From the NCBI RefSeq assembly GCF_030408735.1, contig NZ_CP047204.1, positions 2,170,001 to 2,234,000 on the forward strand: DNA of 64,000 nt. The letters are read 5' to 3'. Position 1 is the first letter of the stretch; each line of letters starts with the position of its first letter. Below the pieces are notes generated by a model. It ran no database searches. It had not been told where the DNA came from and saw only the letters and a program-made list of their open reading frames with translations. Made by a program: the position numbers and the translations under genes. Source of the DNA: Corynebacterium faecale (GTDB lineage: Bacteria; Actinomycetota; Actinomycetes; Mycobacteriales; Mycobacteriaceae). Below, piece after piece: positions 42,438 through 52,498 of this stretch.

Positions 42438-44012
42438 ATGGTCATGAGCACAGCGCACCGGCCAGGGAGATCGCTGTGGTTGGCGACCCCACTGTTGATC
42501 CTCGCCCTGGGGATCTCCGGGTGTTCCGCAGGTTCCACCGCCTATCAGGTGCCGCCCGATGTGGATCAGTCCTCCATCGTGGTGGCCACCACCTCGGCAC
42601 CCGCGTCCCTGGACTTCACCCGCACCTCAGGTGCCGCCATCCCCCAGGCACTGATGTCCAATGTGTATGAGGGCCTGGTGCGGATCACCTCGGACGGGGA
42701 GATTGAACCCTGGCTCGCCACCGGGTGGGAGCTGTCGGAGGACCGTCGGACCTACACCTTCACTCTGCGGGAGGGGGTCGGGTTTTCCAACGGGTCACCG
42801 TTTTCCGCCCACAGCGCGAAGTTCTCCATCGACCGGGTGCCCACCGACTGGACCAATGGTTTGAAATCGGGGATGGATGTGGTGGAGTCCACCGAGGTGA
42901 TGGATGATCACGTGCTCCGGGTGACCTTGGCCCGCCCCTCCAATCAGTGGCTGTGGAACATGGGCACCTCGATCGGCGCGATGATGAGCGAGGACGGCGT
43001 AGACCAGCTCGCCACCACTCCCGTGGGCACCGGCCCCTATGAGGTCACGCACTGGTCGGTTGGGCGTGCCATCGGTTTTTCTGCGCGCCCTGACTATTGG
43101 GGGGACAGCCCCGCCAATGATGCCGCCACCATCCGTTATTTCAGTGATGCCACCGCCACCACCAATGCTCTGCAGAGTGGGGATGTGGACATGATCTGGG
43201 CCATGCAGGCACCGGAGCAGCTGGCTGTCCTGGAGGACTACACCGTGGCGGTGGGCACCACCAACGGCGAGATGCTGCTGTCCATGAACAACCAGCGCGC
43301 ACCATTCAACGATGTGCGTGTGCGCCGGGCGGTGATGTTCGCGATTGACCGGCAGGCCATCATTGACACCGCGATGGAAGGATACGGCACCGACACCGGA
43401 GGTGTTCCCGTGCCGCCCACCGATCCCTGGTTCGAGGAATCTGATCTCTACCCGCACGACCCTGACCGGGCCCGGACCCTGTTGGAGGACGCCGGCGCGG
43501 TGGGTACCCGGGTGACCATGTCCATCCCCAGCCTCCCCTACGCCCAGGCGGTGTCCGAGATCCTCTACTCCCAGCTGCGTGAGGTGGGTTTTGAACCCGA
43601 GATCGAATCCACCGAATTCCCCGCCGTGTGGCTGGCCCAGGTGATGGGTCAGAAGGACTATGACATGTCGCTCATCACCCATGTGGAACCCCGCGATGTG
43701 CCCACACTCTTCTCCCCTGGTTATTACCTCGGCTTCGACGACCCGGAGACGCAGGCTCTCCTTTCCGAGGCGGATTCCTCCGATGACGAGGTGCAACTCA
43801 TGCGGGACGCCGTGGACTCCATCATGGAGCAGGCGGCCGCCAATACACTGATGAACGTGGCCAATATCGTTGTCATGGAACCCGGCATCACCGGCGTGGA
43901 TCCCAATGTGGTTTCCGGTGCGCTCGACCTCGCCCGGATCGGGCGGGATCAGACTGCTGACTCCGTTGAGCCCGGCGCCGCTCCCCCACTCACCGGGGAG
44001 GAAGCCCAGTGA
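42438..44012 (+). CDS. Oligopeptide/dipeptide ABC transporter, binding lipoprotein
   Basis: A 524-residue extracytoplasmic family-5 solute-binding protein. The signal sequence ends in the lipobox ISGCSAG, so it is membrane-anchored. The family blocks are visible: NVYEGLVRITSDGEIEPWLA near 75 and FSNGSPFSAHSAKFSIDR near 115, then the RVRRAVMFAIDRQAI region near 298. Two start codons, at 42438 and 42444, are equally plausible. It opens a four-gene transporter operon; each downstream gene overlaps the previous one by a few bases. Peptides are the usual substrate; nickel or opine cannot be excluded. Confidence 0.9.
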   Translation: MVMSTAHRPGRSLWLATPLLILALGISGCSAGSTAYQVPPDVDQSSIVVATTSAPASLDFTRTSGAAIPQALMSNVYEGLVRITSDGEIEPWLATGWELSEDRRTYTFTLREGVGFSNGSPFSAHSAKFSIDRVPTDWTNGLKSGMDVVESTEVMDDHVLRVTLARPSNQWLWNMGTSIGAMMSEDGVDQLATTPVGTGPYEVTHWSVGRAIGFSARPDYWGDSPANDAATIRYFSDATATTNALQSGDVDMIWAMQAPEQLAVLEDYTVAVGTTNGEMLLSMNNQRAPFNDVRVRRAVMFAIDRQAIIDTAMEGYGTDTGGVPVPPTDPWFEESDLYPHDPDRARTLLEDAGAVGTRVTMSIPSLPYAQAVSEILYSQLREVGFEPEIESTEFPAVWLAQVMGQKDYDMSLITHVEPRDVPTLFSPGYYLGFDDPETQALLSEADSSDDEVQLMRDAVDSIMEQAAANTLMNVANIVVMEPGITGVDPNVVSGALDLARIGRDQTADSVEPGAAPPLTGEEAQ

Positions 44013-44944
44013 CCGTTGCTTCCACTCTTCTCCGGACCCTGCTGCGCTATGTGATCACCATCTGGATCGCCAGCGTCATCATCTTCCTGCTCATCCGCGT
44101 CATCCCCGGCGACCCGGCGGCGGTGGCACTCGGAATCACCGCCACCCCGGAGAGCCTCGCGGCCCTGCGTGCGCAGTTGGGAACTGATCAACCACTGGTG
44201 GTGCAGTATCTTTCCTGGATGGGCGGGCTGCTCACCGGGGACTTCGGTATGTCGCTCAGTTCAGGCCAGGATGTGTCCCCGCTGATCCTGGACCGCATGC
44301 AGGTGAGTCTGATTCTGGTGGGATGTTCCATCGTGTTGTCCCTGATCATCGCGGTTCCTTTGGGGGTGTTGGCTGCCCGGCGCGGAGGCGTGGTGATCTC
44401 CGGGGTGAGCCAGGTGGGTATCGCGATCCCCAGTTTCCTCGCCGGCATCCTGCTGATTTCTGTGTTCGCGGTGGGTCTGGGCTGGTTACCTGCCAATGGG
44501 TGGATCCCCCCGGATCAGGATTTCCTGGGATTTATCCGTCGGCTCATCCTGCCGGTGTTGGCGCTGACCGCGGTGCAGGCGGCGATCCTCACCCGTTATG
44601 TGCGCTCCGCCGTGGTGGATGTGATGAGCGAGGATTTCATGCGCACCGCCCGGTCGAAGGGTATGTCCCTGGGGCGTGCCCTGCGGGTGCATGGCCTGCG
44701 CAATGCGGCGCTGCCGGTGTTGACGGTGACGGGTCTGCAGCTAACGTCACTGGTGATCGGCGCGGTGGTGATCGAGCAGGTTTTTGTCATTCCCGGTATC
44801 GGGTCCATGCTGCTTGATTCCGTCTCCAACCGGGATGTGACCACGGTGCAGTCCATCGTCATGCTGCTGGTGGTGTTCACGCTCCTGGTCAATCTCATCG
44901 TGGATCTTCTCTATCAGGTGCTCGACCCCAGGATCAGGAGGTGA
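44009..44944 (+). CDS. Peptide ABC transporter permease (DppB type)
   Basis: A 311-residue inner-membrane permease with six predicted segments. The N-terminus RYVITIWIASVIIFLLIRVI and PGDP motif are typical of DppB. The EAA coupling motif lies in DFMRTARSKGMSLGRALRVH near residue 210. The GTG start overlaps the stop of the binding-protein gene (GTGA), so translation is coupled. It pairs with the next permease to form the channel. Confidence 0.92.
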   Translation: MTVASTLLRTLLRYVITIWIASVIIFLLIRVIPGDPAAVALGITATPESLAALRAQLGTDQPLVVQYLSWMGGLLTGDFGMSLSSGQDVSPLILDRMQVSLILVGCSIVLSLIIAVPLGVLAARRGGVVISGVSQVGIAIPSFLAGILLISVFAVGLGWLPANGWIPPDQDFLGFIRRLILPVLALTAVQAAILTRYVRSAVVDVMSEDFMRTARSKGMSLGRALRVHGLRNAALPVLTVTGLQLTSLVIGAVVIEQVFVIPGIGSMLLDSVSNRDVTTVQSIVMLLVVFTLLVNLIVDLLYQVLDPRIRR

Positions 44945-45783
44945 CCCGGATGCGTGGTTTATTTCAGCGACTGCCGCTGTCCGGCAGGATCGGCGCCCTG
45001 ATCGTGGCCGCGGTGGTGGTCATGGCCACGGTGTCCCTGGTGTGGACCCCCTATGATCCGGTCCAGGTGTTTCCCGCGGAACGGCTCGAGGGCAGCTCCC
45101 AGTCGCATCTCTTCGGCACCGACCGTTATGGCCGGGATGTGTTCTCCCAGATCATGGCCGGTTCCCGCATCACCTTGTTCGTGGGTCTGATTGCCGTGGC
45201 CATCGCGGGTGTGCTGGGCACCCCGCTCGGTGTGATCGCCGGTATGCGCGGCGGCTGGCTGGAGACCTTTGTCATGCGAGGAGCTGACCTCATGTTGGCG
45301 TTCCCGGCCCTGTTGCTCGCGATCGTGTCCGGAGCGGTGTTCGGTGCTTCCACTTTGAGCGCGATGGTGGCCATCGGTATCGCCGGCATCCCCGGTTTCG
45401 CCCGTGTGGCCCGCGCCGGGACGCTGCAGGTGATGAGCCGGGATTTTGTGCAGGCGGCACGCAGTTCACAGATCAGCGCCCCGGTGATCGCTCTGCGGCA
45501 TGTGTTGCCCAATATCACCAGTATCCTCATTGTCCAGGCGTCGGTGGCGTTCGCACTCGCGATCCTCGCCGAAGCCGCCCTCAGCTTCCTGGGCCTGGGC
45601 ACTCCCCCGCCGGACCCCAGCTGGGGCCGGATGCTGCAGACCGCCCAGGCGTCCCTGGGTGTGACCCCGATGTTGGCAGTGTGGCCCGGTGTGGCCATCG
45701 CGGTGACGGTGCTGGGGTTCAACCTGCTTGGCGACGGCCTGCGGGACGCCATCGATCCGAAACGTGAGGTGGGCCGTGCTTGA
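44941..45783 (+). CDS. Peptide ABC transporter permease (DppC type)
   Basis: A 280-residue permease. HLFGTDRYGRDVFSQIMAGS near residue 58 is the DppC signature, and RDFVQAARSSQISAPVIALR near 168 the EAA loop. The GTG at 44941 overlaps the previous stop by four bases; an ATG three codons later is an alternative. CAGGAG precedes it. It forms the heterodimeric channel with the DppB-type subunit. Confidence 0.92.
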   Translation: MTRMRGLFQRLPLSGRIGALIVAAVVVMATVSLVWTPYDPVQVFPAERLEGSSQSHLFGTDRYGRDVFSQIMAGSRITLFVGLIAVAIAGVLGTPLGVIAGMRGGWLETFVMRGADLMLAFPALLLAIVSGAVFGASTLSAMVAIGIAGIPGFARVARAGTLQVMSRDFVQAARSSQISAPVIALRHVLPNITSILIVQASVAFALAILAEAALSFLGLGTPPPDPSWGRMLQTAQASLGVTPMLAVWPGVAIAVTVLGFNLLGDGLRDAIDPKREVGRA

Positions 45784-47206
45784 GGTGAAGGATCTCACGA
45801 TCGGCGACGGTCTGGTGGATGGGATCTCCTTTGAGATCGCCCCCGGTGAACGCGTCGGTCTCATCGGCGAATCCGGTTCCGGCAAGACCCTGACCGCGCT
45901 GGCCATCATGGGGTTGACCGATCTCCCCAGAAGTGGTGTCACCCAGCTCGATGGCGTGGCATCCTGGACCAGCCGTGGGAAGAAGATCGCCATGATCTTC
46001 CAGGAACCCATGACCGCGCTCAATCCCCTGATGCGGGTGGGCAAACAGATCGGCGAGATCATGCGGATCCACGGTGTGGGCCGAAAGGAAGCCGCCACCC
46101 GCACTGCACAGATGTTGGAGGATGTGGCACTCCCCGCACGCGCCGCCCGGGCCTATCCGCATGAGTTGTCCGGTGGTCAACGCCAGCGCGCTCTGATCGC
46201 CATGGCGATGGCGAATAATCCCGATGTGCTCATCTGCGATGAACCCACCACCGCTCTTGATGTGACGGTGCAGAAACAGATCATCGAACTACTGCTGCGC
46301 TTAGCCGAGTCCCGCGGAACCTCACTGTTGTTCATCACCCATGACCTCGGATTGGTGTCCCGCACCTGCGAGAGGGTCCTGGTGATGAAGGCGGGTGAGA
46401 TCGTCGAACGCGGCCCGGTGTCCACGGTGCTGCGTGAACCCACCCATGAGTACACCCGGAAACTGCTGGCGGCCTCGGTGCTGGACACCCCTGCGATCGA
46501 GGACCTCCGTGGTGCGCCGGTGGTACAGGTGAATGAGGTCAGCCGGGTGTTCCGGCGCACCACCGCCCTGGATTCGATCTCGCTGGAGGTGCGTTCCGGT
46601 GAGCGGCTGGGCATCGTCGGCGGTTCCGGATCGGGCAAGACCACGCTGTTGAAGATCCTCGCGGGTCTGGACAAACCAACCTCAGGCGCGGTGTCCGTGG
46701 ATGGTGGTATCCAGATGGTGTTCCAGGATCCACAGTCCAGCCTCAACCCGCGGATGCGGATCCTCGACATCGTCGCCGAACCCCTCATCGGATGGAGTGA
46801 GGGCGCCCGGCGCGAGCGTGTCATCGAGGTCCTCGGTGAGGTGGGCCTGGGCCCCGAGGTGGTGGATCGCTATCCGCACGAGTTCTCTGGTGGTCAGCGC
46901 CAGCGGATCTGCATTGCGCGTGCGCTCGGCCCCAAGCCGGCCATTCTGCTTGCCGACGAACCCGTCTCCGCCCTCGATGTCTCCGTTCGTAAACAGGTGC
47001 TGGATCTCCTGGCGACACTGGTGGACGAGTACGGCATCACCCTCATCTTCGTCTCCCATGACCTGGCGGTGGTCCGCCATGTCTGCACCACCGTGGTGGT
47101 GATGGATCAGGGCCGGATCATCGAACGTGGCCGGGTGGATCTGGTGTATGCCGATCCGCAGCAGGACTACACCCGGGTTCTCCTGGAGGCGGTCCCACGC
47201 CTCTGA
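45776..47206 (+). CDS. Peptide ABC transporter, fused DppD-DppF ATPases
   Basis: A 476-residue protein carrying both nucleotide-binding domains that are separate in most systems. Domain 1: Walker A GESGSGKT near 38, signature LSGGQRQR, Walker B VLICDEPTT. Domain 2 from about 255: Walker A GGSGSGKT near 282, signature FSGGQRQR, Walker B ILLADEPVS. The GTG at 45776, eight bases inside the end of the permease gene, gives MLEVKDLTIG, the normal start of such a domain; an ATG at 45728 in the same frame reads through permease sequence and is rejected. It completes the transporter. Confidence 0.92.
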   Translation: MLEVKDLTIGDGLVDGISFEIAPGERVGLIGESGSGKTLTALAIMGLTDLPRSGVTQLDGVASWTSRGKKIAMIFQEPMTALNPLMRVGKQIGEIMRIHGVGRKEAATRTAQMLEDVALPARAARAYPHELSGGQRQRALIAMAMANNPDVLICDEPTTALDVTVQKQIIELLLRLAESRGTSLLFITHDLGLVSRTCERVLVMKAGEIVERGPVSTVLREPTHEYTRKLLAASVLDTPAIEDLRGAPVVQVNEVSRVFRRTTALDSISLEVRSGERLGIVGGSGSGKTTLLKILAGLDKPTSGAVSVDGGIQMVFQDPQSSLNPRMRILDIVAEPLIGWSEGARRERVIEVLGEVGLGPEVVDRYPHEFSGGQRQRICIARALGPKPAILLADEPVSALDVSVRKQVLDLLATLVDEYGITLIFVSHDLAVVRHVCTTVVVMDQGRIIERGRVDLVYADPQQDYTRVLLEAVPRL

Positions 47207-47267
47207 GTCGGGGAATAAAAGTTGGAGTTCTGCGCACTGTGCATCACACAAACGCCAGGTTTTACTC

Positions 47268-47825
47268 TCAGACGAACCTGCCGGCGGAGGACAATGCCAG
47301 CGTGGCCACTGTTTCATGGAGCGCCCCTCCACTACGGCCCCTCCCCAGTTCCGAGGAGATCAATTCGATTTCACTGACATGCCAGTCGGGCCCCTCGTAC
47401 ACAGAAAGCGCCCGGACCAGGTCGGGGATCACGGGATCCCAGCCGCGGATCCGCATGCGTTGCGAAGGCCTGGCCACGGTGAGGTGTGCTCGCTGACGTT
47501 TGCGCTCTTCCGGGTCGAGGAGGCAGTCAGCCATCAGGTTGCGCAGCTGACGGGTCTCCCCGCCGACACCCATCCAGAGATTGCGGTTGTTGAATGACCC
47601 CGCGCCCTTGAGGCACACGGTGAAATCTTCATTCATGCGGGCGGCCACGCTGAGGTGATCAACCAGATCCTCCACAGCACCCTCCGGTTGTTCACCGTAG
47701 AAGGCCAACGTGATGTGCCAGTTGTCCGGATCGCCCCATCGAAGATCACCACGGAGGGGGCGGAGGGCCCGAACAAGATGTTCGGTGACCTCCATGGGTG
47801 GCGTGATCGCAGCGAACAGTCTCAT
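47268..47825 (-). CDS. thpR: RNA 2',3'-cyclic phosphodiesterase (2H family)
   Basis: A 185-residue 2H phosphoesterase. The two HxTx motifs are HITLAF near residue 41 and HLTVAR near 126, which form the active site that opens 2',3'-cyclic phosphates. The N-terminus MRLFAAITPP is the family norm, so the ATG at 47825 is chosen over the longer open frame. It stands convergent to the peptide transporter operon, with 61 bases between. It is a housekeeping gene of uncertain physiological role, formerly called 2'-5' RNA ligase. Confidence 0.88.
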   Translation of the reverse strand: MRLFAAITPPMEVTEHLVRALRPLRGDLRWGDPDNWHITLAFYGEQPEGAVEDLVDHLSVAARMNEDFTVCLKGAGSFNNRNLWMGVGGETRQLRNLMADCLLDPEERKRQRAHLTVARPSQRMRIRGWDPVIPDLVRALSVYEGPDWHVSEIELISSELGRGRSGGALHETVATLALSSAGRFV

Positions 47826-47941
47826 GCAGCCATAATAGCGCCGAATCACGACCGTGCCCGCGTAAAATACCACCCGGAAACAGGTGAAGACGCCCGAGGC
47901 ATCCTCATCCGGATGCGCGGGCGCCGCAGGTTGCTGAGAAT

Positions 47942-48052
47942 CTACCCTGACGTGATCTGGAGGAGGATGTCCGGGGAGAGCAGATGCTCTTCGGACACCT
48001 CGAAGATCTGGTTCAGGTACTCGACCTGAGCTTCGAAATCATGTGCGTTCAT
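47942..48052 (-). CDS. Small conserved-looking protein, 36 aa
   Basis: MNAHDFEAQVEYLNQIFEVS and then EEHLLSPDILLQITSG, an acidic, mostly helical peptide. Another ATG sits directly in front. The codons look natural and the peptide is soluble. No ribosome binding site is evident. It fills the gap between the ThpR and BASS transporter genes on the same strand. I do not recognise it; it could be a real small protein or chance. Confidence 0.4.
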   Translation of the reverse strand: MNAHDFEAQVEYLNQIFEVSEEHLLSPDILLQITSG

Positions 48053-48137
48053 CATCGCTGATCATCATAGACCCCCGGGACGATTTGTACACCCACGGGA
48101 TGATGGGAGGGACGGGGTGGGCGTCGCAAAGCACAGG

Positions 48138-49187
48138 TCAGCCGACCGCAACCTTGTCCGGCTCACGCGCCGGCTCGAGGGGGCGGTTGCGCACAATCGC
48201 GGTGTAGACCGCGCCGGTGATGTTGTGGACCACGGCGGCCACCGCACCGGGCAACGCGGCCTCAGGGCTGAAGAAGCGCCCCGCCATGCCGGATGCCAGG
48301 CCGGCGGACTGCGTGCCGATCTCAATCGCCATCGTGCGGTTGACCGCCTCATTGAAGCGGAACAGACGGCCCGTGAAGTACCCGAGGACATAACCCAGCA
48401 CGTTGTGCACGATCACCGCGACAAAGACGATGAGACCGACCGTCATGAGGCGTTCTGCGTTGTTGGCCACCGCGCCGAAGACCACGCCGCCGATGCCCAG
48501 GATGGACAACCACGGCAGCACCGGCATGATGCGGTTGATCCACCGGTTGAGGAAGATTCGCAGCGTCAGACCGATGATGACGGGCAGCAGCACCGTCTGC
48601 ACCAGGGACCAGGCCATGCCCGCACCGTCCACTTCTGTGGCGGTACCGGACAGCATCAGCATGAGCATGGGGGTCATGATCGGAGAGACCATCGTGGACA
48701 CCGAGGTCATGGTCACCGACAGCGCCACATCCCCGCGGCACAGGAATGCGATCACGTTGGATGAGGTACCACCCGGGACGGAACCGAGCATGAGCAGACC
48801 CACCGCCAACGCCGGGTTGAGGCCCAGTGCATTGGCCACCAGGACCGCCAGTCCGGGCATGATCACGAACTGTGCCACCACGCCGATGAACACCGGCCAT
48901 GGTCGGCGGAGCACCATCTGGAAATCCGGGACCGTCAACGTCAGGCCCATGGTGAACATGATGATGGTGAGGAAGAGGTTGATGTAATTGGTCAGCGGCG
49001 CAAACGTCGCCGGGAACATGAACGCCACGATGGCGCCGATGAGAATGAACGCAGGGAAGGCGATGACGATGAAAGCCGCGGAACGGTCTTCCTTCTTCTC
49101 AACCTGCGGTTCGGTGACCTGCCCGGTGGGGCTGGTGTTAGGGGATTCAGGGCCGGGAGAATCCGGGCCAGAGGGGACACGCGTCAC
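48138..49187 (-). CDS. BASS-family Na+-dependent transporter
   Basis: A membrane protein of about 349 residues with nine or ten hydrophobic segments after a hydrophilic 35-residue N-terminus rich in Pro and Ser. Family features are FTMGLTLTVPDFQMVLRRPW near 80, LMLGSVPGGTSSNVIAFLCR near 138 and EIGTQSAGLASGMAGRFF near 293. It imports an organic anion with Na+; pantothenate, pyruvate and bile acids are substrates of relatives. The GTG at 49187 has GGAG at a fitting distance; the one at 49196 does not. It diverges from the aldose epimerase gene. Confidence 0.85.
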   Translation of the reverse strand: MTRVPSGPDSPGPESPNTSPTGQVTEPQVEKKEDRSAAFIVIAFPAFILIGAIVAFMFPATFAPLTNYINLFLTIIMFTMGLTLTVPDFQMVLRRPWPVFIGVVAQFVIMPGLAVLVANALGLNPALAVGLLMLGSVPGGTSSNVIAFLCRGDVALSVTMTSVSTMVSPIMTPMLMLMLSGTATEVDGAGMAWSLVQTVLLPVIIGLTLRIFLNRWINRIMPVLPWLSILGIGGVVFGAVANNAERLMTVGLIVFVAVIVHNVLGYVLGYFTGRLFRFNEAVNRTMAIEIGTQSAGLASGMAGRFFSPEAALPGAVAAVVHNITGAVYTAIVRNRPLEPAREPDKVAVG

Positions 49188-49344
49188 GGGGACCACTCCA
49201 AAATCATGAGAACTTGAATGAGAAGGAACCGTGCTGTGGGGTGGGCACAGAAAATATATAGAATGTGATGCCCTGGGTACGTGGCGGATCCAACACTATC
49301 GATTCACAACGGCCTGGATCAATTCGTGTCTACCATGGGGTGCC

Positions 49345-50115
49345 ATGACTGAACTGATTACTTCTGGCCCACTGACCTTCTCCCCCGTCGGAGCTCACCT
49401 GACCTCGGTGGATTCCCCCACCGGTGACCTTCTCTTCCTCAGTTCCAAAAGCCGGTTTGGTGAAGGAAATGCCATCCGAGGTGGCGTTCCCATCGTGGCG
49501 CCGTGGTTCGGCACGCTGCTGGGCAAAGAACCACAGCACGGTTGGGCACGCACCAGCACCTGGGAGACCATGGACGGCGACAAGATCAGTGCCGGCCTGG
49601 TCCGGGACGGCATTGAACTCACCCTCAGCGTCTGGCGCACCGATGAGGGTTTTGAGACCAACCTCGCACTGACCAACCACACCGGGGACACCGAGACCGT
49701 TCAGCTCGCCTTCCACCCCTATTTCCGCGTCGCCGACATCGACCAGACAGCCGTAACCGGCGCAGAGGGCACCGACGTGCTCGACCGCGTCACAGACGGC
49801 GTGACCACGCAGGACGGTGCGATCACCTTCGACGAGTTATTTGACCGGGTGGTGCTGGGCACCCCCGAGATGCTTATCGACGACGGCTCCCGCACCATCA
49901 CAGTCATTGGCCGCGGGCATGACGCGACGGTGGTCTGGAACCCAGGCGCGGAGAAGGCTGCGACGATGGAGGATCTCGGCGATGAGGAATGGCGTGAGTT
50001 CGTCTGCATCGAACCGGCCCTGCTCGGCCCTGATCAGAAGGGCGTGGATGTGGCACCCGGTGAGCAGGTCAGCATCGGCATGGAGGTGAAGGTGGCCGCC
50101 AGGGACGAGGGCTGA
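49345..50115 (+). CDS. Aldose 1-epimerase family (hexose-6-phosphate mutarotase type)
   Basis: A 256-residue beta-sandwich protein close to YeaD. GGVPIVAPWFG near residue 46, then GWARTSTWE, are the substrate-loop motifs, with the catalytic His in LAFHPYFRV near 125 and Glu in FVCIEPAL near 224. It interconverts alpha and beta anomers of hexose-6-phosphates. The ATG at 49345 is preferred to an upstream ATG at 49231 because the protein then starts as in relatives. A strong terminator follows at 50140. Confidence 0.85.
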   Translation: MTELITSGPLTFSPVGAHLTSVDSPTGDLLFLSSKSRFGEGNAIRGGVPIVAPWFGTLLGKEPQHGWARTSTWETMDGDKISAGLVRDGIELTLSVWRTDEGFETNLALTNHTGDTETVQLAFHPYFRVADIDQTAVTGAEGTDVLDRVTDGVTTQDGAITFDELFDRVVLGTPEMLIDDGSRTITVIGRGHDATVVWNPGAEKAATMEDLGDEEWREFVCIEPALLGPDQKGVDVAPGEQVSIGMEVKVAARDEG

Positions 50116-50139
50116 GCTCCCGCCAACTGAAACTGACAA

Positions 50140-50182
50140 GGGTGGACGCACCTCCATTGATGTCGGAGTGCGTCCACCCTTT
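50140..50182 (+). terminator. Intrinsic terminator after the aldose epimerase gene
   Basis: GGGTGGACGCAC (50140-50151) pairs perfectly with GTGCGTCCACCC (50168-50179), followed by TTT. Confidence 0.8.
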
Positions 50183-50189
50183 GATGTCT

Positions 50190-50247
50190 GGCCATGGGCC
50201 CCGCCGGGAAAGCTGCGGGATCACCGCAGTCCGTGGGGCCCATGGCC
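50190..50247. terminator. Long double hairpin between converging genes
   Basis: GGCCATGGGCCCC (50190-50202) pairs perfectly with GGGGCCCATGGCC (50235-50247). Inside lies a second stem, CTGCGG/CCGCAG. It sits 47 bases beyond the aceB stop and probably ends aceB transcription. Confidence 0.7.
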
Positions 50248-50277
50248 ATGAAAGTGGCCTTCTCAGTGCCAGGCTCT

Positions 50278-50313
50278 ACTTGATGCCGTGGAGTTACTTG
50301 ATGCCGTGGAGTT
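50278..50313. repeat. 18-bp perfect tandem duplication at the aceB stop codon
   Basis: ACTTGATGCCGTGGAGTT occurs twice without gap. On the coding strand this repeats the codons for LHGIK and the stop region, so a second LHGIK-stop stands just after the real stop. Confidence 0.9.
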
Positions 50314-52498
50314 CCTTGAACTCGCGGCGGCGGGCGTGGAGGATCGGCTCGGTGTAACCGGATGGGGATTCGGTGCCCTTGAAGATCAGATCCTTGGCGG
50401 CCTGGAAGGCGATGGAATCATCAAAGTTCGGTGCCATGTTGAGGTAGTTCGGATCACCGGCGTTCTGCTCATCCACCACAACAGCCATGCGCTCCAGGGA
50501 CTCGAGAACCTGGTCCTCGGTGACAATTCCGTGGCGCAACCAGTTGGCCAGGACCTGGGAGGAGATGCGCAGGGTGGCACGGTCCTCCATCAGGGCGGTG
50601 TCATGGATGTCCGGAACCTTGGAGCAACCGACACCCTGCTCAACCCAGCGGACCACATATCCAAGGATGGACTGGTTGTTGTTGTCCAGTTCCTCACGCT
50701 TCTCCGCATCAGACCAGTCGGTGTTCGCGGCGAGTGGCACCTCCAGGATGCTGCTCAGCGTATCGCGGCGGCCGGCGGCGCGCAGCTCGTCCTGAACCTT
50801 GAACACGTTGACCCGGTGGTAATGGGTCGCGTGGAGGGTGGCTCCGGTAGGTGATGGAACCCAGGCGGTGTTGGCGCCTTCCTTCGGCTGGCCGATCTTC
50901 TTCTCCAGCATCTCACCCATGAGTTCGGTCATGGCCCACATGCCCTTGCCAATCTGCGCCTTGCCCGGCAGCCCACGCTGGATTCCGGTATCGACGTTGT
51001 TATCCTCGTAGGCCTGCTTCCATGAAGCGGTCTGCATATCAGCCTTGCGGACCATGGCGCCGGCTTCCATGGAGGTGTGGATCTCATCACCGGTGCGGTC
51101 GAGGAATCCGGTGTTGATGAAGGCCAGGCGGTCAGCGGCTTCCATGATGCAGGCATCCAGGTTGACGGAGGTGCGACGCTCCTCGTCCATCACGCCGACC
51201 TTGAGGGTGTGGCGTGGCAGGTCCAGAAGATCCTCAACGCGTGCAAACAGCTCATTGGTGAAGGCGACTTCCTCAGGACCGTGCTGCTTCGGCTTCACGA
51301 TGTAGATGGAGCCCTTGCGGGAGTTCTTCTTCTGGTTCTGCGGGGCGATACCCGGGATGGCGCAGACAGCGGTGATGACGGCATCCATGATGCCCTCGAA
51401 GATCTCCTCGCCGTCGATGAGGATCGCCGGGTTGGTCATGAGGTGACCGACATTGCGGACGAACAACAGGGAACGACCGTGCAGGGTGATCTCCGCACCG
51501 TTGCGGCCGATGTACTTGCGGTCATCGTTGAGCTTGCGGGTGAAGGTCTTGTCCCCCTTGGCAACCTCTTCGGTCAGCTCGCCGGTGTTGAGCTCGAACC
51601 AGTTGGTGTAACCGAGGGTCTTGTCCTCGGCGTCAACGGCTGCGATGGAATCCTCGAAGTCCATGATGGTGGTGATGGCGGATTCTAAGATGATGTCCTT
51701 CAGACCGGTCTTGTCATCCTGGCCGATAGGGTGGGTGGGGTCGATCTGCAGCTCAATGTGCAGGCCATTGTTCTGCAGGAGGATGGTGGTCGGGTCCTGG
51801 AAGTGGCCGGTGAAGCCACGGTAGGCGTTCTTGTCCTTGAGACGGTAGATGCCATCGTTGATGTGGGCGGCCAGCTTGCCGTCGGTGATGTTGTACTTAT
51901 CCACATCAGCGTGGCTTGCACCGTCCAGGGGAAGGACGGAATCGAGGAACTCACGGCCCCAGGTGATGACCTTCTGTCCACGGACAGGGTTGTACCCCTT
52001 GCCGCGCTCTGCGCCATCCTCGTCTGCAATGGCGTTGGTGCCGTAGAGAGCATCGTAGAGGGAACCCCAGCGGGCATTGGCTGCGTTGAGGGCGAAGCGG
52101 GCGTTGAGGATCGGGACGACCAGCTGCGGACCGGCGGTGGTAGCGATTTCCGTATCGATGTTCTGGGTGCGGATCTCTGCTTCCTCCGGCGCATCAACCA
52201 GGTATCCGATCTCACGCAGGAAGGCCTCATAGGCTTCTGGATCCTGCTGGCCGGGGTTGTCGCGGTAGTACTCATTGAGCTGGCCCTGCAGTTCATCACG
52301 GCGGGCGAGCAGTTCACGGTTCCGTGGGGTGAGGTCACGGGCGATGTCACCGAAGCCATTCCAGAACCGTCCTGCGTCCACGCCCACGCGGGGCAGGACG
52401 GATTCGTTCAGAAAATCGCGGAGTACTTTCGCGACCTGCATTCCACCGACGGTAACGCGCTCGGTCTGGTCAGCGGTCTGAATCTGCTGATCGTTCAT
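50294..52498 (-). CDS. aceB: Malate synthase G
   Basis: Condenses glyoxylate and acetyl-CoA to malate, the second step of the glyoxylate bypass. The 734 residues match the G-type enzyme (C. glutamicum about 739). Family stretches include [20 protein letters not shown] near residue 270 with the conserved acidic residues, [20 protein letters not shown] near 333 with the catalytic Arg region, and [19 protein letters not shown] near 470. AAAGGAG seven bases before the ATG is a strong ribosome binding site. It diverges from aceA over a 500-base control region. The last five codons are duplicated after the stop. Confidence 0.96.
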   Translation of the reverse strand: MNDQQIQTADQTERVTVGGMQVAKVLRDFLNESVLPRVGVDAGRFWNGFGDIARDLTPRNRELLARRDELQGQLNEYYRDNPGQQDPEAYEAFLREIGYLVDAPEEAEIRTQNIDTEIATTAGPQLVVPILNARFALNAANARWGSLYDALYGTNAIADEDGAERGKGYNPVRGQKVITWGREFLDSVLPLDGASHADVDKYNITDGKLAAHINDGIYRLKDKNAYRGFTGHFQDPTTILLQNNGLHIELQIDPTHPIGQDDKTGLKDIILESAITTIMDFEDSIAAVDAEDKTLGYTNWFELNTGELTEEVAKGDKTFTRKLNDDRKYIGRNGAEITLHGRSLLFVRNVGHLMTNPAILIDGEEIFEGIMDAVITAVCAIPGIAPQNQKKNSRKGSIYIVKPKQHGPEEVAFTNELFARVEDLLDLPRHTLKVGVMDEERRTSVNLDACIMEAADRLAFINTGFLDRTGDEIHTSMEAGAMVRKADMQTASWKQAYEDNNVDTGIQRGLPGKAQIGKGMWAMTELMGEMLEKKIGQPKEGANTAWVPSPTGATLHATHYHRVNVFKVQDELRAAGRRDTLSSILEVPLAANTDWSDAEKREELDNNNQSILGYVVRWVEQGVGCSKVPDIHDTALMEDRATLRISSQVLANWLRHGIVTEDQVLESLERMAVVVDEQNAGDPNYLNMAPNFDDSIAFQAAKDLIFKGTESPSGYTEPILHARRREFKELHGIK

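Noticed and set aside
42795..43796. 333-codon open frame opposite the peptide-binding protein gene
   Set aside because: His/Gly-rich antisense product without signal or domain; the plus strand has a lipobox and family-5 binding-protein motifs.
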